A stretch of 64,000 nt of DNA from Halothermothrix sp. (GTDB lineage Bacteria > Bacillota > Halanaerobiia > DY22613): the NCBI GenBank assembly GCA_016841825.1, contig JAENYK010000001.1:310001-374000 (forward strand), in the 5' to 3' direction. Below the pieces are notes generated by a model. It saw only the letters and a program-made list of their open reading frames with translations. It searched no databases and was not told the DNA's origin. Positions 42,375-51,919 of this stretch are shown piece by piece. The translations under genes and the position numbers were made by a program. How positions within the stretch are numbered: position 1 is the stretch's first letter; the number at the start of each line of letters is the position of its first letter.

Positions 42375-42401
42375 AAAAGGAATCCCGACGGATTCCTTTT
42401 T
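42375..42401 (+). terminator. Terminator of the FmdB gene
   Basis: AAAAGGAATCC and GGATTCCTTTT form an 11-bp stem with a 4-base loop, followed by T residues. Confidence 0.88.
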
Positions 42402-42483
42402 ACTGCTACTTATAAAAGCAATAGAATCTTTAACCTCAGAGATTGCTTTCCGAAACATCTTATCAGCTTCTTACTTGGACAGA

Positions 42484-42825
42484 TTATCCCTTATCCCGTT
42501 CGTTCTCTGAAACCTGCTCTCTCGCCTTCTCCATCTTCATCTTTGATTTATTAACAACCACATAAATGTAAGCCTGTACCGCCAATAAAATTAATGCCAT
42601 CTTCCACAACTGATGTAGAACAAAGAAACCAACTCCAACTATTGCAGCCACCGCTATCAGAACTTTGATCAGTTTAGAATCGAATTTCCCTCTGGCTGCC
42701 AGAATCATTCTGACCTCCCAGGGAATCAACGCAGCTCCTACAAATACTCCTTCACTAACGTTAAAAACCAGGCCAAAGATTCCCATGAGCGAAAATATGA
42801 CCAGAAGAATCCAATGTAAAAACAC
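42484..42825 (-). CDS. Small integral membrane protein
   Basis: A 113-residue protein with four hydrophobic segments (about 3-22, 26-40, 54-72, 74-92) and a charged C-terminal tail (KSKMKMEKAREQVSENERDK). It starts with GTG 42823-42825 behind GGGGGGTGAC. I recognise no family. It is a single gene divergent from the ABC exporter pair. Confidence 0.65.
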   Translation of the reverse strand: MFLHWILLVIFSLMGIFGLVFNVSEGVFVGAALIPWEVRMILAARGKFDSKLIKVLIAVAAIVGVGFFVLHQLWKMALILLAVQAYIYVVVNKSKMKMEKAREQVSENERDKG

Positions 42826-43051
42826 AGTCTGTCACCCCCCAGATTAATTCACTTACTATGTATCAATTCGCTCAATATCGAAAAAAATCCTGTAAAATAA
42901 AGCTAAACTCTGAGAATTATCTCTATTGTTAACTGTAGGGCAGTTTTTTCCTTAATATTCTAGCAAAATGAGTAAAGAAATAGGTTTCTTTTTCTTTCGT
43001 GATGCGATATAATTTGTAACAGAACCATTATTTTTTAAAGGGGGATTAGCC

Positions 43052-44794
43052 TTGCGAAATTTTAAAACATTGTGGCCATTTCTACGGGAACATAAATGGA
43101 TGTATATTTGTGGACTTATCTGGATTTTATTTACAGATATTTTTCAGTTAATTACTCCACGGATTTTGGGTAATGTGACTGACTCATTTCAGGATGGAGA
43201 GATTGGATTTCGGGGATTATTATTATACACCCTGATGATTATCGGTATTTCCCTGGGTGTGGCTATCTTCCGTTTTCTCTGGCGCTGGTTTATTATCGGT
43301 ACCTCACGGAAACTGGAATATCATATCCGAAACAAATTCTTTGCACACTTGCAAACTTTATCGATTAATTTCTTCAACCACCATAAGACTGGAGATCTGA
43401 TGGCTCATGCAACCAATGATATTAACTCTATTCGGATGGCTATGGGTCCAGGTTTAATTTTTGCTTTTGATTCATTATTCCTATCTATTGTTACAATCAG
43501 TATTCTTTTATCAATCAATGTAAAATTAACTCTTTTATCTCTCATTCCTATGCCATTTCTGATACTTATCGTTGTAAAAGTTGGCAAACTGATACATAAA
43601 AGATTTAGAACTGTACAGGATGCTTTTGCCAAACTATCAGATCGGATTCAGGAAAACTTTGCTGGTATCAGAGTAGTAAAAGCTTTCGTCCAGGAGGATT
43701 TAGAGTTAAAACGTTTCACAAAATCAAACCAATATAACCTGGATACAAATATGAAATTGGTCAAGGTTATTGGCGTGTTCCATCCATTAATTGAAATATT
43801 CGCATCGTTAGGCTTTGTCATCATTATTGGCTATGGTGGCAGATTAGTTATGTTAGGTGATATCAGTCTCGGCGATTTTATTGCTTTCTATTCATATCTG
43901 GGACTGATGACCTGGCCAATTATGGCTATCGGTCGAGTAATCAACATATTCCAACGTGGTGCAGCTTCGATGGAGAGAATTAATACTATTCTTTTTGAAA
44001 GATCAGAGATCTATGATTATTCAGATATCATTGACGATCATCAAATTCAGGGGAAAATCGAATTCAAAAATCTGACTTTTGGGTACACCAAAAATAACCC
44101 AGTTCTTAAAAATATCAACCTGACTATCGAAAAAGGCCAGACCCTGGCTATAGTCGGACGAACTGGTTGTGGTAAAACTACATTGGTCAATCTATTATTA
44201 AGATTATTTAACACCAAAAGAGGTCAATTATTTATTGATGGTGTAGATATAAATAAGATTCCTCTGGCCTTCCTCCGTCAAAATATTGGTTATGTACCGC
44301 AAGATAACTTTCTCTTCTCCACAACAATTAATGAAAATATCTCTTTTTCCTTTGCGGAGGTTAATCAGGAACAAGTGGAAGAAGCAGCTAGAGTCTCTCA
44401 AATATATGATAATATCAAAGATTTCCCGGGAGGATTTGATACTCTTGTTGGTGAACGGGGAGTTACCTTGTCAGGAGGCCAGAAACAGCGCTCCTCAATT
44501 GCCAGAGCCATTATTAAAGACCCCAGGATTCTTATTCTAGATGACAGTCTTTCTGCTGTTGATACTCAGACTGAAGAAAAAATTCTTCAAGAATTAAAGA
44601 AACTTATGAAAAACCGAACCAGTATTATAATCTCCCACCGCATTTCTACGATAAAAGACGCCGATCATATTATTGTTTTAGAAAAAGGAGAGATTCTGGA
44701 ACAGGGTACACATGAGGAATTATTGAAAAATGATCGCCTATACAACTACCTCTACCAGAAACAGCTGCTGGAAGACAAATTAGAATCCGCCTGA
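43052..44794 (+). CDS. Heterodimeric ABC exporter subunit with degenerate catalytic site
   Basis: A 580-residue fused permease-ATPase: six helices (about 15-310) and a nucleotide-binding domain with Walker A GRTGCGKTT, signature LSGGQKQR and Walker B ILILDDSLSAVD. The expected catalytic Glu after Walker B is Asp, as in TM287 and similar subunits of heterodimeric exporters (BmrC/YheI type). It starts with TTG behind AAAGGGGGATT. The second subunit begins 17 bases downstream. Together they should export drugs or lipids. Confidence 0.93.
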   Translation: MRNFKTLWPFLREHKWMYICGLIWILFTDIFQLITPRILGNVTDSFQDGEIGFRGLLLYTLMIIGISLGVAIFRFLWRWFIIGTSRKLEYHIRNKFFAHLQTLSINFFNHHKTGDLMAHATNDINSIRMAMGPGLIFAFDSLFLSIVTISILLSINVKLTLLSLIPMPFLILIVVKVGKLIHKRFRTVQDAFAKLSDRIQENFAGIRVVKAFVQEDLELKRFTKSNQYNLDTNMKLVKVIGVFHPLIEIFASLGFVIIIGYGGRLVMLGDISLGDFIAFYSYLGLMTWPIMAIGRVINIFQRGAASMERINTILFERSEIYDYSDIIDDHQIQGKIEFKNLTFGYTKNNPVLKNINLTIEKGQTLAIVGRTGCGKTTLVNLLLRLFNTKRGQLFIDGVDINKIPLAFLRQNIGYVPQDNFLFSTTINENISFSFAEVNQEQVEEAARVSQIYDNIKDFPGGFDTLVGERGVTLSGGQKQRSSIARAIIKDPRILILDDSLSAVDTQTEEKILQELKKLMKNRTSIIISHRISTIKDADHIIVLEKGEILEQGTHEELLKNDRLYNYLYQKQLLEDKLESA

Positions 44795-44811
44795 TAAGGA
44801 GTTGAAAGCTA

Positions 44812-46908
44812 ATGCCGAATTTTCATGAAGAAGAGATATTAGGAAAGGCCTATGATTCGCGATTAATGAAACGTCTGTTAAAATATGCAAAACCATTCTG
44901 GGTATATTTTCTGATCTCGATCATCCTTCTGCTGTTTATTACAGGAATCCAACTAGCCAGACCGTATCTGATCAAGATCGCCATTGATGACCATATCAAC
45001 GCCTATAATCGACCATATCTGGTCTTCGACAATCAGACATTACCTGATGATCTAGATGAGATGGGTGTTATATACAACGACAAACGTTATATTCGTAGTG
45101 ATGAGATAGATATTACCCAATTTTCAGGTGTTCCACAAAATCAAATTATCTATAACAAAGGAAAATACTATCTAATTCCCGGAGTAATTGACACTGATAA
45201 TTCTTTTACAGTTGAATCTATTAATAATCAATTTATTGTTAAATCTGGAGATATAGAATATACTGCAGTGCCATTAGATGGTACTGTACTAAAAGTCTTC
45301 CGGGAAAAGGATGCCAATGCTGTCTATCATCTGGCTATCTTCTTCCTCTGTATCCTGTTAGGAGGATTTGTCCTTAATTTTGGTCAAGTCTACATCCTGC
45401 AGTGGACCGGGCAGAAGATTATCTTTAATATTCGCCAGGAACTATTTACTCATCTAGAAAAGCTATCTCTATCCTTTTTTGATAGTAACCCTGTTGGAAG
45501 ATTGGTTACCAGGGTTGCCAATGATATTCAAGCTTTGAATGAGATGTATACTGACGTATTAGTCAATTTATTCAAAGATATCTTTATGCTAGCCGGAATA
45601 TTGATTGTCATGTTCCAATTGAACCCCAAATTAGCACTCTACAGTTGTGCAGTTTTACCACTAGTAATTATCTCTACCGTTATCTTCCGGATTAAAGCAC
45701 GTCAAGCATATCGGAGAGTCCGGGTACGGCTAGCCAGATTAAATGCCAATATCGCAGAAAATATTAGTGGGATGAAGATTGTTCAGATCTTCAATCAGGA
45801 AAGAAAAAAATTCAAAGAGTTCGATAATATTAATCAAAGTTACTTTGCAGCAACCAGACAAGAACTGATGGCCTATTCTATCTTTAGACCGACGATGGAA
45901 GTTATCTCTTCCCTGGGATTAGCTACAGTACTCTGGTTTGGAGGTGGTGAAGTAATTCGTGGTCATATCCAATTTGGAGTACTCTTCGCCTTTATCAGTT
46001 ATATCCAACAGTTCTTCCGACCAATTCTGGATCTGACCGAAAAATACAACATTATGCAGTCAGCGATGGCTTCTTCAGAGAGAATCTTCCTTCTGTTAGA
46101 TGAAAAAGAAGGTATCTCCAATCCGGCTCAAGTGGAAAAACTCGGTCAGACTCAGGGTCTAATCCAATTTAAAGATGTCTGGTTTGCGTATAATGAAGGT
46201 GAATGGGTTTTGAAAAATTTGAACTTTACCATTAACCCCGGGGAAACAGTAGCCTTTGTTGGCGCTACAGGAGCCGGCAAATCCTCAATTATCAATCTTT
46301 TAAGCAGATTTTACGATATTCAGAAAGGACAGATCCTTGTAGATAATAAAGATATCAAAACTCTAGATAAATCTGAACTAAGATCAAAAATCGGTGTAGT
46401 TTTACAGGATGTTTTCCTCTTCACAGGAAATATCAAAAGCAATATCAGCCTGGGTAATGCAAATATAACAGATAAGAGAATCAGAGAAGTTGCCCGTTAT
46501 GTCAATGCAGATCAATTTATCTCCAATCTCGCTAAACAATATGATGAACCCGTGACCGAGCGCGGCTCTACACTTTCGGCTGGGCAGAGACAGTTGTTGG
46601 CCTTCGCCCGAACATTGGCCTACAACCCAGACATACTGGTCCTGGATGAAGCTACAGCTAATATTGATACCGAAACCGAGATACTAATCCAGGATGCTCT
46701 GCAGAGACTAATTAAAGGACGAACTACTTTAATCGTCGCCCACCGCCTCTCTACCATCCAACATGCAGACAAAATTATTGTTCTGCATAAAGGTGAAATT
46801 AGAGAGATGGGCAATCATCAGGAGTTGTTGGCTAAAGAAGGCTTATATCATAAATTGTATCAATTACAGTACAAAGAAGAATTTGATACCGAAGCAGAAC
46901 TGGCTTAA
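44812..46908 (+). CDS. Heterodimeric ABC exporter subunit with canonical ATPase site and extra loop
   Basis: A 698-residue permease-ATPase. Walker A GATGAGKSS, signature LSAGQRQL and Walker B LVLDEATANID with the catalytic Glu are intact. Between the first and second membrane helices lies an extra extracytoplasmic segment (about residues 62-170, beginning DDHINAYNRPYLVFDNQTLP), which explains the large size and is also seen in YheH/BmrD-like subunits. Its partner is the gene directly upstream, which has the degenerate site. Ends at the terminator 46930-46965. Confidence 0.93.
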   Translation: MPNFHEEEILGKAYDSRLMKRLLKYAKPFWVYFLISIILLLFITGIQLARPYLIKIAIDDHINAYNRPYLVFDNQTLPDDLDEMGVIYNDKRYIRSDEIDITQFSGVPQNQIIYNKGKYYLIPGVIDTDNSFTVESINNQFIVKSGDIEYTAVPLDGTVLKVFREKDANAVYHLAIFFLCILLGGFVLNFGQVYILQWTGQKIIFNIRQELFTHLEKLSLSFFDSNPVGRLVTRVANDIQALNEMYTDVLVNLFKDIFMLAGILIVMFQLNPKLALYSCAVLPLVIISTVIFRIKARQAYRRVRVRLARLNANIAENISGMKIVQIFNQERKKFKEFDNINQSYFAATRQELMAYSIFRPTMEVISSLGLATVLWFGGGEVIRGHIQFGVLFAFISYIQQFFRPILDLTEKYNIMQSAMASSERIFLLLDEKEGISNPAQVEKLGQTQGLIQFKDVWFAYNEGEWVLKNLNFTINPGETVAFVGATGAGKSSIINLLSRFYDIQKGQILVDNKDIKTLDKSELRSKIGVVLQDVFLFTGNIKSNISLGNANITDKRIREVARYVNADQFISNLAKQYDEPVTERGSTLSAGQRQLLAFARTLAYNPDILVLDEATANIDTETEILIQDALQRLIKGRTTLIVAHRLSTIQHADKIIVLHKGEIREMGNHQELLAKEGLYHKLYQLQYKEEFDTEAELA

Positions 46909-46929
46909 TGATCAATTTCCACATTTAAA

Positions 46930-46965
46930 AACCCCCGCCTCAGAATAAAATCTGATCCGGGGGTT
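46930..46965. terminator. Bidirectional terminator after the ABC exporter genes
   Basis: AACCCCCG and CGGGGGTT pair at the ends of a hairpin with inner CTCAGA/TCTGAT pairing, followed by TAGTTTTTAAT on the plus strand; it also ends the convergent HD-GYP gene. Confidence 0.82.
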
Positions 46966-46983
46966 AGTTTTTAATAAACCAGT

Positions 46984-48063
46984 TTAGGTTTCTTCGGTAT
47001 CACTTTTATCACCTATATCTTCAGTATGAACTCCTGAAGTCATCTTTTCTATCTCAATCGTGCTATCCATTGATAGATCGACAAAACCTGATTGTGTCTT
47101 AATAATTGGTCGAGAGACCCGGGAAGGATTGATAAAAATAATCTCACCCTTTTCCCCATTACTCAGGATAACTCGATGACCTACATAGTAGTTAGCAATA
47201 TTGGATAATAGAGTTCTGGTTATCTCCAGATTAAGTTTACCATAACTCTGATCTTCCATCATCTTTAACACATGAAATGGCGGTTTTTCATCCGAATATA
47301 CCCGATTAGATGTCATCGCATCATAAATGTCCGCTACTGCTATAATCTGGGCCATTAATGGAATCTGACCTTCTCTCATTCCATGAGGATAACCTGAACC
47401 ATCTAACCGCTCATGATGATAGAGAATTGCAGACTTTATCTCCCCACTCAGGAATTTGAGTGACTCAATCATCTGAAATCCATAAATTGTGTGCTTTTGA
47501 ACCTCCAAAAACTCCTCTTGAGTCAGGCGTCCAGGTTTATTCAGAATACTAGGATTTACCTTCAACTTCCCAAGATCATGTAAAATACCTGCATATATTA
47601 ACTGAGTTATTCGCTTATCATTATACTTTAACCATTTGCCAATTAACATAGCCAATAAAGCCACATTCAGGCTATGGCTATAGATATAGTATTCTGTTCG
47701 AAAATTTTCATTCAAACAAAGAACGATATCTTTATTACTATAGATCTGTCTGACTCCTTCGACAATATTAGTGAGAGAACTGAAATTAATTTTTCCTTCT
47801 TCTTTAACTTTATTTAAAAAAGATTTGACTTCTTCCATTATTGGAATATACCCTGTATTTTGTAAATTGGTGACCTCAATCTCATCTTCCTCCACATAGA
47901 CTTCGATAGCACGTATCCCCAGAGAACGCAACTTCTTAATATGCCGAAAATCTATTATCGTATCTTTATGAACTAAGAGGGTACCTAATTCAGAATAGAC
48001 ATTATGGGCTGTTTTCATACCCACTTTTACCTGAGCCAAAAGAATCTTTTTTACTCTAATCAT
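46984..48063 (-). CDS. Soluble HD-GYP domain protein, probable c-di-GMP phosphodiesterase
   Basis: A 359-residue protein: an N-terminal part with KVGMKTAHNVYSELGTLLVH, a short linker, then an HD-GYP domain (about 125-310) with YSHSLNVALL, ILHDLGKLKV, QKHTIYGFQMIES and YHHERLDGSGYPHG. Residues after 310 form a small PilZ-like beta segment (VGHRVILSNGEKGEIIFIN). All HD-GYP metal motifs are present. No membrane helix. It and the sensor at 14932 are the only c-di-GMP-related genes here; no GGDEF protein is in the window. Confidence 0.92.
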   Translation of the reverse strand: MIRVKKILLAQVKVGMKTAHNVYSELGTLLVHKDTIIDFRHIKKLRSLGIRAIEVYVEEDEIEVTNLQNTGYIPIMEEVKSFLNKVKEEGKINFSSLTNIVEGVRQIYSNKDIVLCLNENFRTEYYIYSHSLNVALLAMLIGKWLKYNDKRITQLIYAGILHDLGKLKVNPSILNKPGRLTQEEFLEVQKHTIYGFQMIESLKFLSGEIKSAILYHHERLDGSGYPHGMREGQIPLMAQIIAVADIYDAMTSNRVYSDEKPPFHVLKMMEDQSYGKLNLEITRTLLSNIANYYVGHRVILSNGEKGEIIFINPSRVSRPIIKTQSGFVDLSMDSTIEIEKMTSGVHTEDIGDKSDTEET

Positions 48064-48269
48064 CTGGATCTCACTCCAATCTCTCTCTCACTTTTCCACT
48101 GATCTACAGCAGTTCCCCGTTCTCTTTATTAATATAATTCTACACATTTTAAAACTTCCCTCCCCGGATTAGAATAAGTCCTGTGTACTCCCTTTTCTTT
48201 CTGTTAATAAGAATATATAATAGAATTAATCAATCTTAATAGTACAATTAGTAAAGGAGAATATAGCGC

Positions 48270-48554
48270 ATGTGGACAATCATGGTTACTTTAATTATCG
48301 GTTTTATCATTGGATACTCAAATCTAATTCCCAAAAAATATCTTTCGCTTACACACTGGATTACTACAGGAGGATTAATTGTCTTACTGGTAAGCATGGG
48401 TGCCAGTCTGAGTTCTAACCCCACAGTATTAGAACAAATCAATCAATTAGGCGTCAGAGCTTTCCTTCTCGCCTGTTCCAGTGTTATTGGTAGTGTTCTA
48501 CTGGTCTGGTTTTTGGAAAGAAAACTGTTCAAGCAGAAAGGAGTTGAAGATTAA
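48270..48554 (+). CDS. LysO-family exporter, N-terminal half encoded separately
   Basis: A 94-residue membrane protein with three helices (about 3-20, 32-48, 63-84) matching the first part of DUF340/LysO proteins such as E. coli YbjE. The next gene overlaps its stop codon (TAATG) and supplies the C-terminal part. In several Firmicutes LysO is split in this way. LysO exports L-lysine and its toxic analogue thialysine; the substrate here is inferred by family only. Confidence 0.85.
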   Translation: MWTIMVTLIIGFIIGYSNLIPKKYLSLTHWITTGGLIVLLVSMGASLSSNPTVLEQINQLGVRAFLLACSSVIGSVLLVWFLERKLFKQKGVED

Positions 48555-49147
48555 TGACCTGGTTGATATTAGCTGCTGTGGGTACAGGTTTCGGCTTAGG
48601 ATTTTTTCTCTCCGATGGAATGATTCAAAATTTAGATCAGATATCAACCATCGCTCTGGCTATTCTATTGTTGGGTATTGGGATAGATCTGGGCAGCAAC
48701 CGTAAAATCTGGGAAACCTTAAAAAAGATGGGTCTCAAAATTTTTCTTCTACCACTAGCTGTAGGAGGTGGAAGCATAATAGCAACTGGTCTTTGTGCTA
48801 TCTTAATCGGCTTACCGATAAATGAAGGCACAGCTGTAGGTGCAGGTTTTGGCTGGTATAGCCTCTCGGGGATTCTTTTGGCCAAACTTCATTCAGCCGA
48901 ACTGGGAGCTACAGCTTTTTTAACAAATGTCTTTCGAGAGCTGTTAGCTGTACTGACTATGCCTTTTATTGCAAAACACCTAGGTTATGTCACCACGATC
49001 GCCCCGGGAGGAGCCACCAGTATGGATACCACTTTGCCAATAATTTCCAAATTGACCAATCCCAATACTGCTCTACTGGCTTTTGTCACCGGAGCAGTTT
49101 TATCAGCCCTGGTCCCCATCCTGGTTCCACTATTAATTCAATTTTAA
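48554..49147 (+). CDS. LysO-family exporter, C-terminal half
   Basis: A 197-residue membrane protein with six helices. It carries DUF340 marks (LLLGIGIDLGSNRKIWETL, EGTAVGAGFGWYSLSGILLA, ATAFLTNVFRELLAVLTMPF, GGATSMDTTLPII). Its ATG overlaps the stop of the N-terminal half by one base, so translation is coupled and the two should form one transporter. A terminator follows at 49167-49195. Confidence 0.9.
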   Translation: MTWLILAAVGTGFGLGFFLSDGMIQNLDQISTIALAILLLGIGIDLGSNRKIWETLKKMGLKIFLLPLAVGGGSIIATGLCAILIGLPINEGTAVGAGFGWYSLSGILLAKLHSAELGATAFLTNVFRELLAVLTMPFIAKHLGYVTTIAPGGATSMDTTLPIISKLTNPNTALLAFVTGAVLSALVPILVPLLIQF

Positions 49148-49166
49148 AGAACTGTATTTATTTTTT

Positions 49167-49195
49167 CTGAATTTGCAGGGAATTCAGGCTTTTTG
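49167..49195 (+). terminator. Terminator of the LysO pair
   Basis: CTGAATT and GAATTCAG form a short stem followed by GCTTTTTG. Confidence 0.75.
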
Positions 49196-49274
49196 TTTAA
49201 TTAATGTAGTAGTAAGAATATTAATTGATGCATTTTTATTCATCAAAGTATAAACGTTCTAAGGGGGGTATTTT

Positions 49275-50753
49275 ATGGTTAAAACTTTGACAGATGCAAA
49301 ACTATGCGGTGAACATGGGTTTAGAACATTTGAAGAATTAAAACAGTACTGTGAAACCAATATGATTCAGATGATCAACTTCCGGATGATTGCTCTATCC
49401 GGACAGGTCAAACATTTGACAATTCCTGTTTCCAGATTATCTCCAAAATTATTTGAAGAAGGTATTGGATTTGATGGCTCCAATTATGGCTATGCCACAG
49501 TTGAAAAAAGTGATATGGTCTTCATTCCAGACATCACCAGTACGTTTAAAGATCCTTTTTGGGAATTACCAACATTGAGTATGATTGGCGATGTCTTCGC
49601 CCTTACTGATAGAAAAGAACCTTTTGATCATGACCCAAGATTTATTATCAAAAAAGCTGAAAACTATTTACGGGAGTTAGGTATCGCTGATAGCAATATG
49701 ATCGGTCCTGAATTTGAATTCTACGTATTCGACCATGTATCTTATAGAAATGAAGCTCATGATGTCAAATTAAAATTAGAAGCTGACAATGCTTATTGGC
49801 AATCTGGTGAAGATGAATATCAAAACTTGGGTTATCAAAATCGCAAACATGGGGGGTATCATGCAGCTCCTCCGATGGACATTCTACACAACTTGAGAAG
49901 TGAGATGACAGTCGAACTAGAGAGGGCTGGAATCGAAGTCAAATACCATCACCACGAAGTAGGTGGACCGGGTCAGTTAGAGATTGAATTAACCTTCGAT
50001 ACTCCCCGCAAGATGGCTGATAATACTGTTCTTTTAAAGTATATTCTACAAAATGTTGCTGTTCGTAATAATAAAACATTAACTTTTATGCCCAAACCTA
50101 TCTATGGTGAAGCAGGTAATGGAATGCATGTTCACATGTACCTGGTTAAAGATGGTATAAATATTTTCTCTAACCCACAGGGGTATGCTGGTCTAAGCGA
50201 TACTGCACTATACTATATGGGTGGCATCCTAAAACACGCTCCAGCTTTACTGGCTTTAACAAACCCATCAACTAACTCATACAAACGATTGATACCAGGT
50301 TATGAAGCACCTGTAAGCATCTGTTTTGCTACTTCGAATCGCAGTTCTGTAATTAGAATTCCAGGTTATGTCAAAGACCCTGCGAAGAAACGTTTTGAGT
50401 TCAGATCTTCTGATGCTACATGTAACCCATATCTGGCCTATTCAGCACTTTTGATGGCCGGAATTGATGGTATTGTCAACAAAATTCATCCAACACAAGA
50501 AGGATTTGGACCATTTGACTTCAACATCTTCGCTCTCTCAGATGAAGAGAAAGCTAAATATAACATCAAAGGTTTACCCGCCAGTCTAGAACAAGCGATG
50601 GATGCCCTGGAAGCCGACCATGAGTTCCTGCTAAAAGGTAACGTATTTAGCGATGCATTTCTACAAAACTGGGTTACTCGAAAACGGGCGGAAGCTAAAT
50701 TAGTTAGCACCCGTCCCCATCCCATAGAATTTGAACTGTATTATGGAAGGTAA
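49275..50753 (+). CDS. glnA: Glutamine synthetase, type I
   Basis: A 492-residue GSI that makes glutamine from glutamate, ammonia and ATP. Family motifs in order: FDGSNYGYATVEKSDM, GPEFEFYVFD, HHEVGGPGQLEIEL, TFMPKPIYGEAGNGMHVHMY, NPSTNSYKRLIPGYEAP, NRSSVIRIPGY and RFEFRSSDATCNPYLA. The adenylylation Tyr loop of the GSI-beta type is absent, as expected in Firmicutes. A strong AAGGGGGG site precedes it. No GlnR gene is adjacent. Confidence 0.94.
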   Translation: MVKTLTDAKLCGEHGFRTFEELKQYCETNMIQMINFRMIALSGQVKHLTIPVSRLSPKLFEEGIGFDGSNYGYATVEKSDMVFIPDITSTFKDPFWELPTLSMIGDVFALTDRKEPFDHDPRFIIKKAENYLRELGIADSNMIGPEFEFYVFDHVSYRNEAHDVKLKLEADNAYWQSGEDEYQNLGYQNRKHGGYHAAPPMDILHNLRSEMTVELERAGIEVKYHHHEVGGPGQLEIELTFDTPRKMADNTVLLKYILQNVAVRNNKTLTFMPKPIYGEAGNGMHVHMYLVKDGINIFSNPQGYAGLSDTALYYMGGILKHAPALLALTNPSTNSYKRLIPGYEAPVSICFATSNRSSVIRIPGYVKDPAKKRFEFRSSDATCNPYLAYSALLMAGIDGIVNKIHPTQEGFGPFDFNIFALSDEEKAKYNIKGLPASLEQAMDALEADHEFLLKGNVFSDAFLQNWVTRKRAEAKLVSTRPHPIEFELYYGR

Positions 50754-50788
50754 GAGACTAAATTGATTAATCTTTATGAGATAAAAAT

Positions 50789-50831
50789 TAAGGGTGTCTC
50801 CAAACCACTGCTGGTTGAGAGAGCACCCTTG
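50789..50831. terminator. Terminator between glnA and the CDF gene
   Basis: AAGGGTG and CACCCTT close a hairpin with an inner GTCTC/GAGAG stretch. It lies between convergent genes and may work in both directions. Confidence 0.7.
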
Positions 50832-50840
50832 ATTATTCTA

Positions 50841-51851
50841 CTATTCACCTTCCTCAATTCCATGATTCTGTAAATTTTCTGATACCTTCTCCAGTTCTTC
50901 ATCTCCCAACAACATCTCCCCCCGTGGCAGAGCACTACAGTGACCACAATGAGGACGATCGTCAAATTCATCAATCACATGAATACATGGATTGACATGA
51001 ACCAATACATCTTTGATCTCCGGAAGATGTTTTTTTATATGGTTTACCGTATCGTGAGCAATATCATGTCCTTTATATACAGGTATATGACGATTAACAC
51101 AGATCTTTAAATCTACATACACCAGGGGGCCATATGTTCGGGCTTTAATATCATGAACATTGATCACACCAGGAGTCGTAACAGTTGAACGAGCTATCTC
51201 TTTTAGAATCTCCTCATCAGGTGCATGATCCACCAGTTCCTGAATTGACTGCCAGTACAGTTCAGCTCCGGTTTTTAGAATCAAAATCGCCACGGCCAAA
51301 CCGGCAATCGGGTCCAGAATAGGATAACCCAAACGTCCTCCAGCAATACCAATTAATGCTGTAACAGAAGAGAAAGCATCAGAACGGTGGTGATGAGCAT
51401 CAGCAATCAGAGCATTACTTTTGATCTCCTCTCCTTTTTTCCTGGTATAACGATACATCCACTCCTTAATAACTATCGAGAGAGAAGCAGCCCATAAAGC
51501 CGAAGAACCTGGTACATTAAAGTCACCGGCAATTAAATTCTTCATCGCAGTCCAACCAATACCTGCACCAGTAACCATGATTAACATCGCTAAAATCTTC
51601 GTCGCCACAGTTTCTGCCCGACCATGCCCGTAATGATGTGTGGCATCGGCAGGTTTGTTAGATATCTTAATTCCTATCATTGCCACCACTGTACTTAGGA
51701 CATCTGACAATGAATGCACAGCATCAGAGATCATCGCTGTACTTCCCGCAACAAAGCCAGCTAATGCTTTCAGAATGGTTAAAATTATATTGCCATAAAT
51801 TGTTCTCACCAGAACCTGATTCCCAATAATTTCCCTTTCTTTCAAGTCCAT
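50841..51851 (-). CDS. Cation diffusion facilitator (CDF) transporter with Cys-containing tail
   Basis: A 336-residue CDF exporter of divalent metals. Six helices contain the binding motifs DAVHSLSDVLSTV (helix 2) and ADAHHHRSDAFSSV (helix 5), and HHYGHGRAETVATK is the conserved loop; a cytoplasmic domain follows (about 215-290). A non-typical C-terminal tail carries PHCGHCSALPRGE and could bind metal. The frame extends to 51923, but ATG 51849-51851 follows AAGGAGG. It is last in a minus-strand group with UbiA, polyprenyl synthase and ferredoxin genes. Confidence 0.9.
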   Translation of the reverse strand: MDLKEREIIGNQVLVRTIYGNIILTILKALAGFVAGSTAMISDAVHSLSDVLSTVVAMIGIKISNKPADATHHYGHGRAETVATKILAMLIMVTGAGIGWTAMKNLIAGDFNVPGSSALWAASLSIVIKEWMYRYTRKKGEEIKSNALIADAHHHRSDAFSSVTALIGIAGGRLGYPILDPIAGLAVAILILKTGAELYWQSIQELVDHAPDEEILKEIARSTVTTPGVINVHDIKARTYGPLVYVDLKICVNRHIPVYKGHDIAHDTVNHIKKHLPEIKDVLVHVNPCIHVIDEFDDRPHCGHCSALPRGEMLLGDEELEKVSENLQNHGIEEGE

Positions 51852-51919
51852 TCTCAACGTCCTCCTTACAAAAACTTGTATCAGTCTGCTCGTTAATTCA
51901 ATTAAATTATCCTTGTAGA

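Noticed and set aside
49196-49274. Glutamine riboswitch or GlnR box before glnA
   Set aside because: The short spacer shows neither a glnA-motif RNA nor the TGTNA-N7-TNACA operator.
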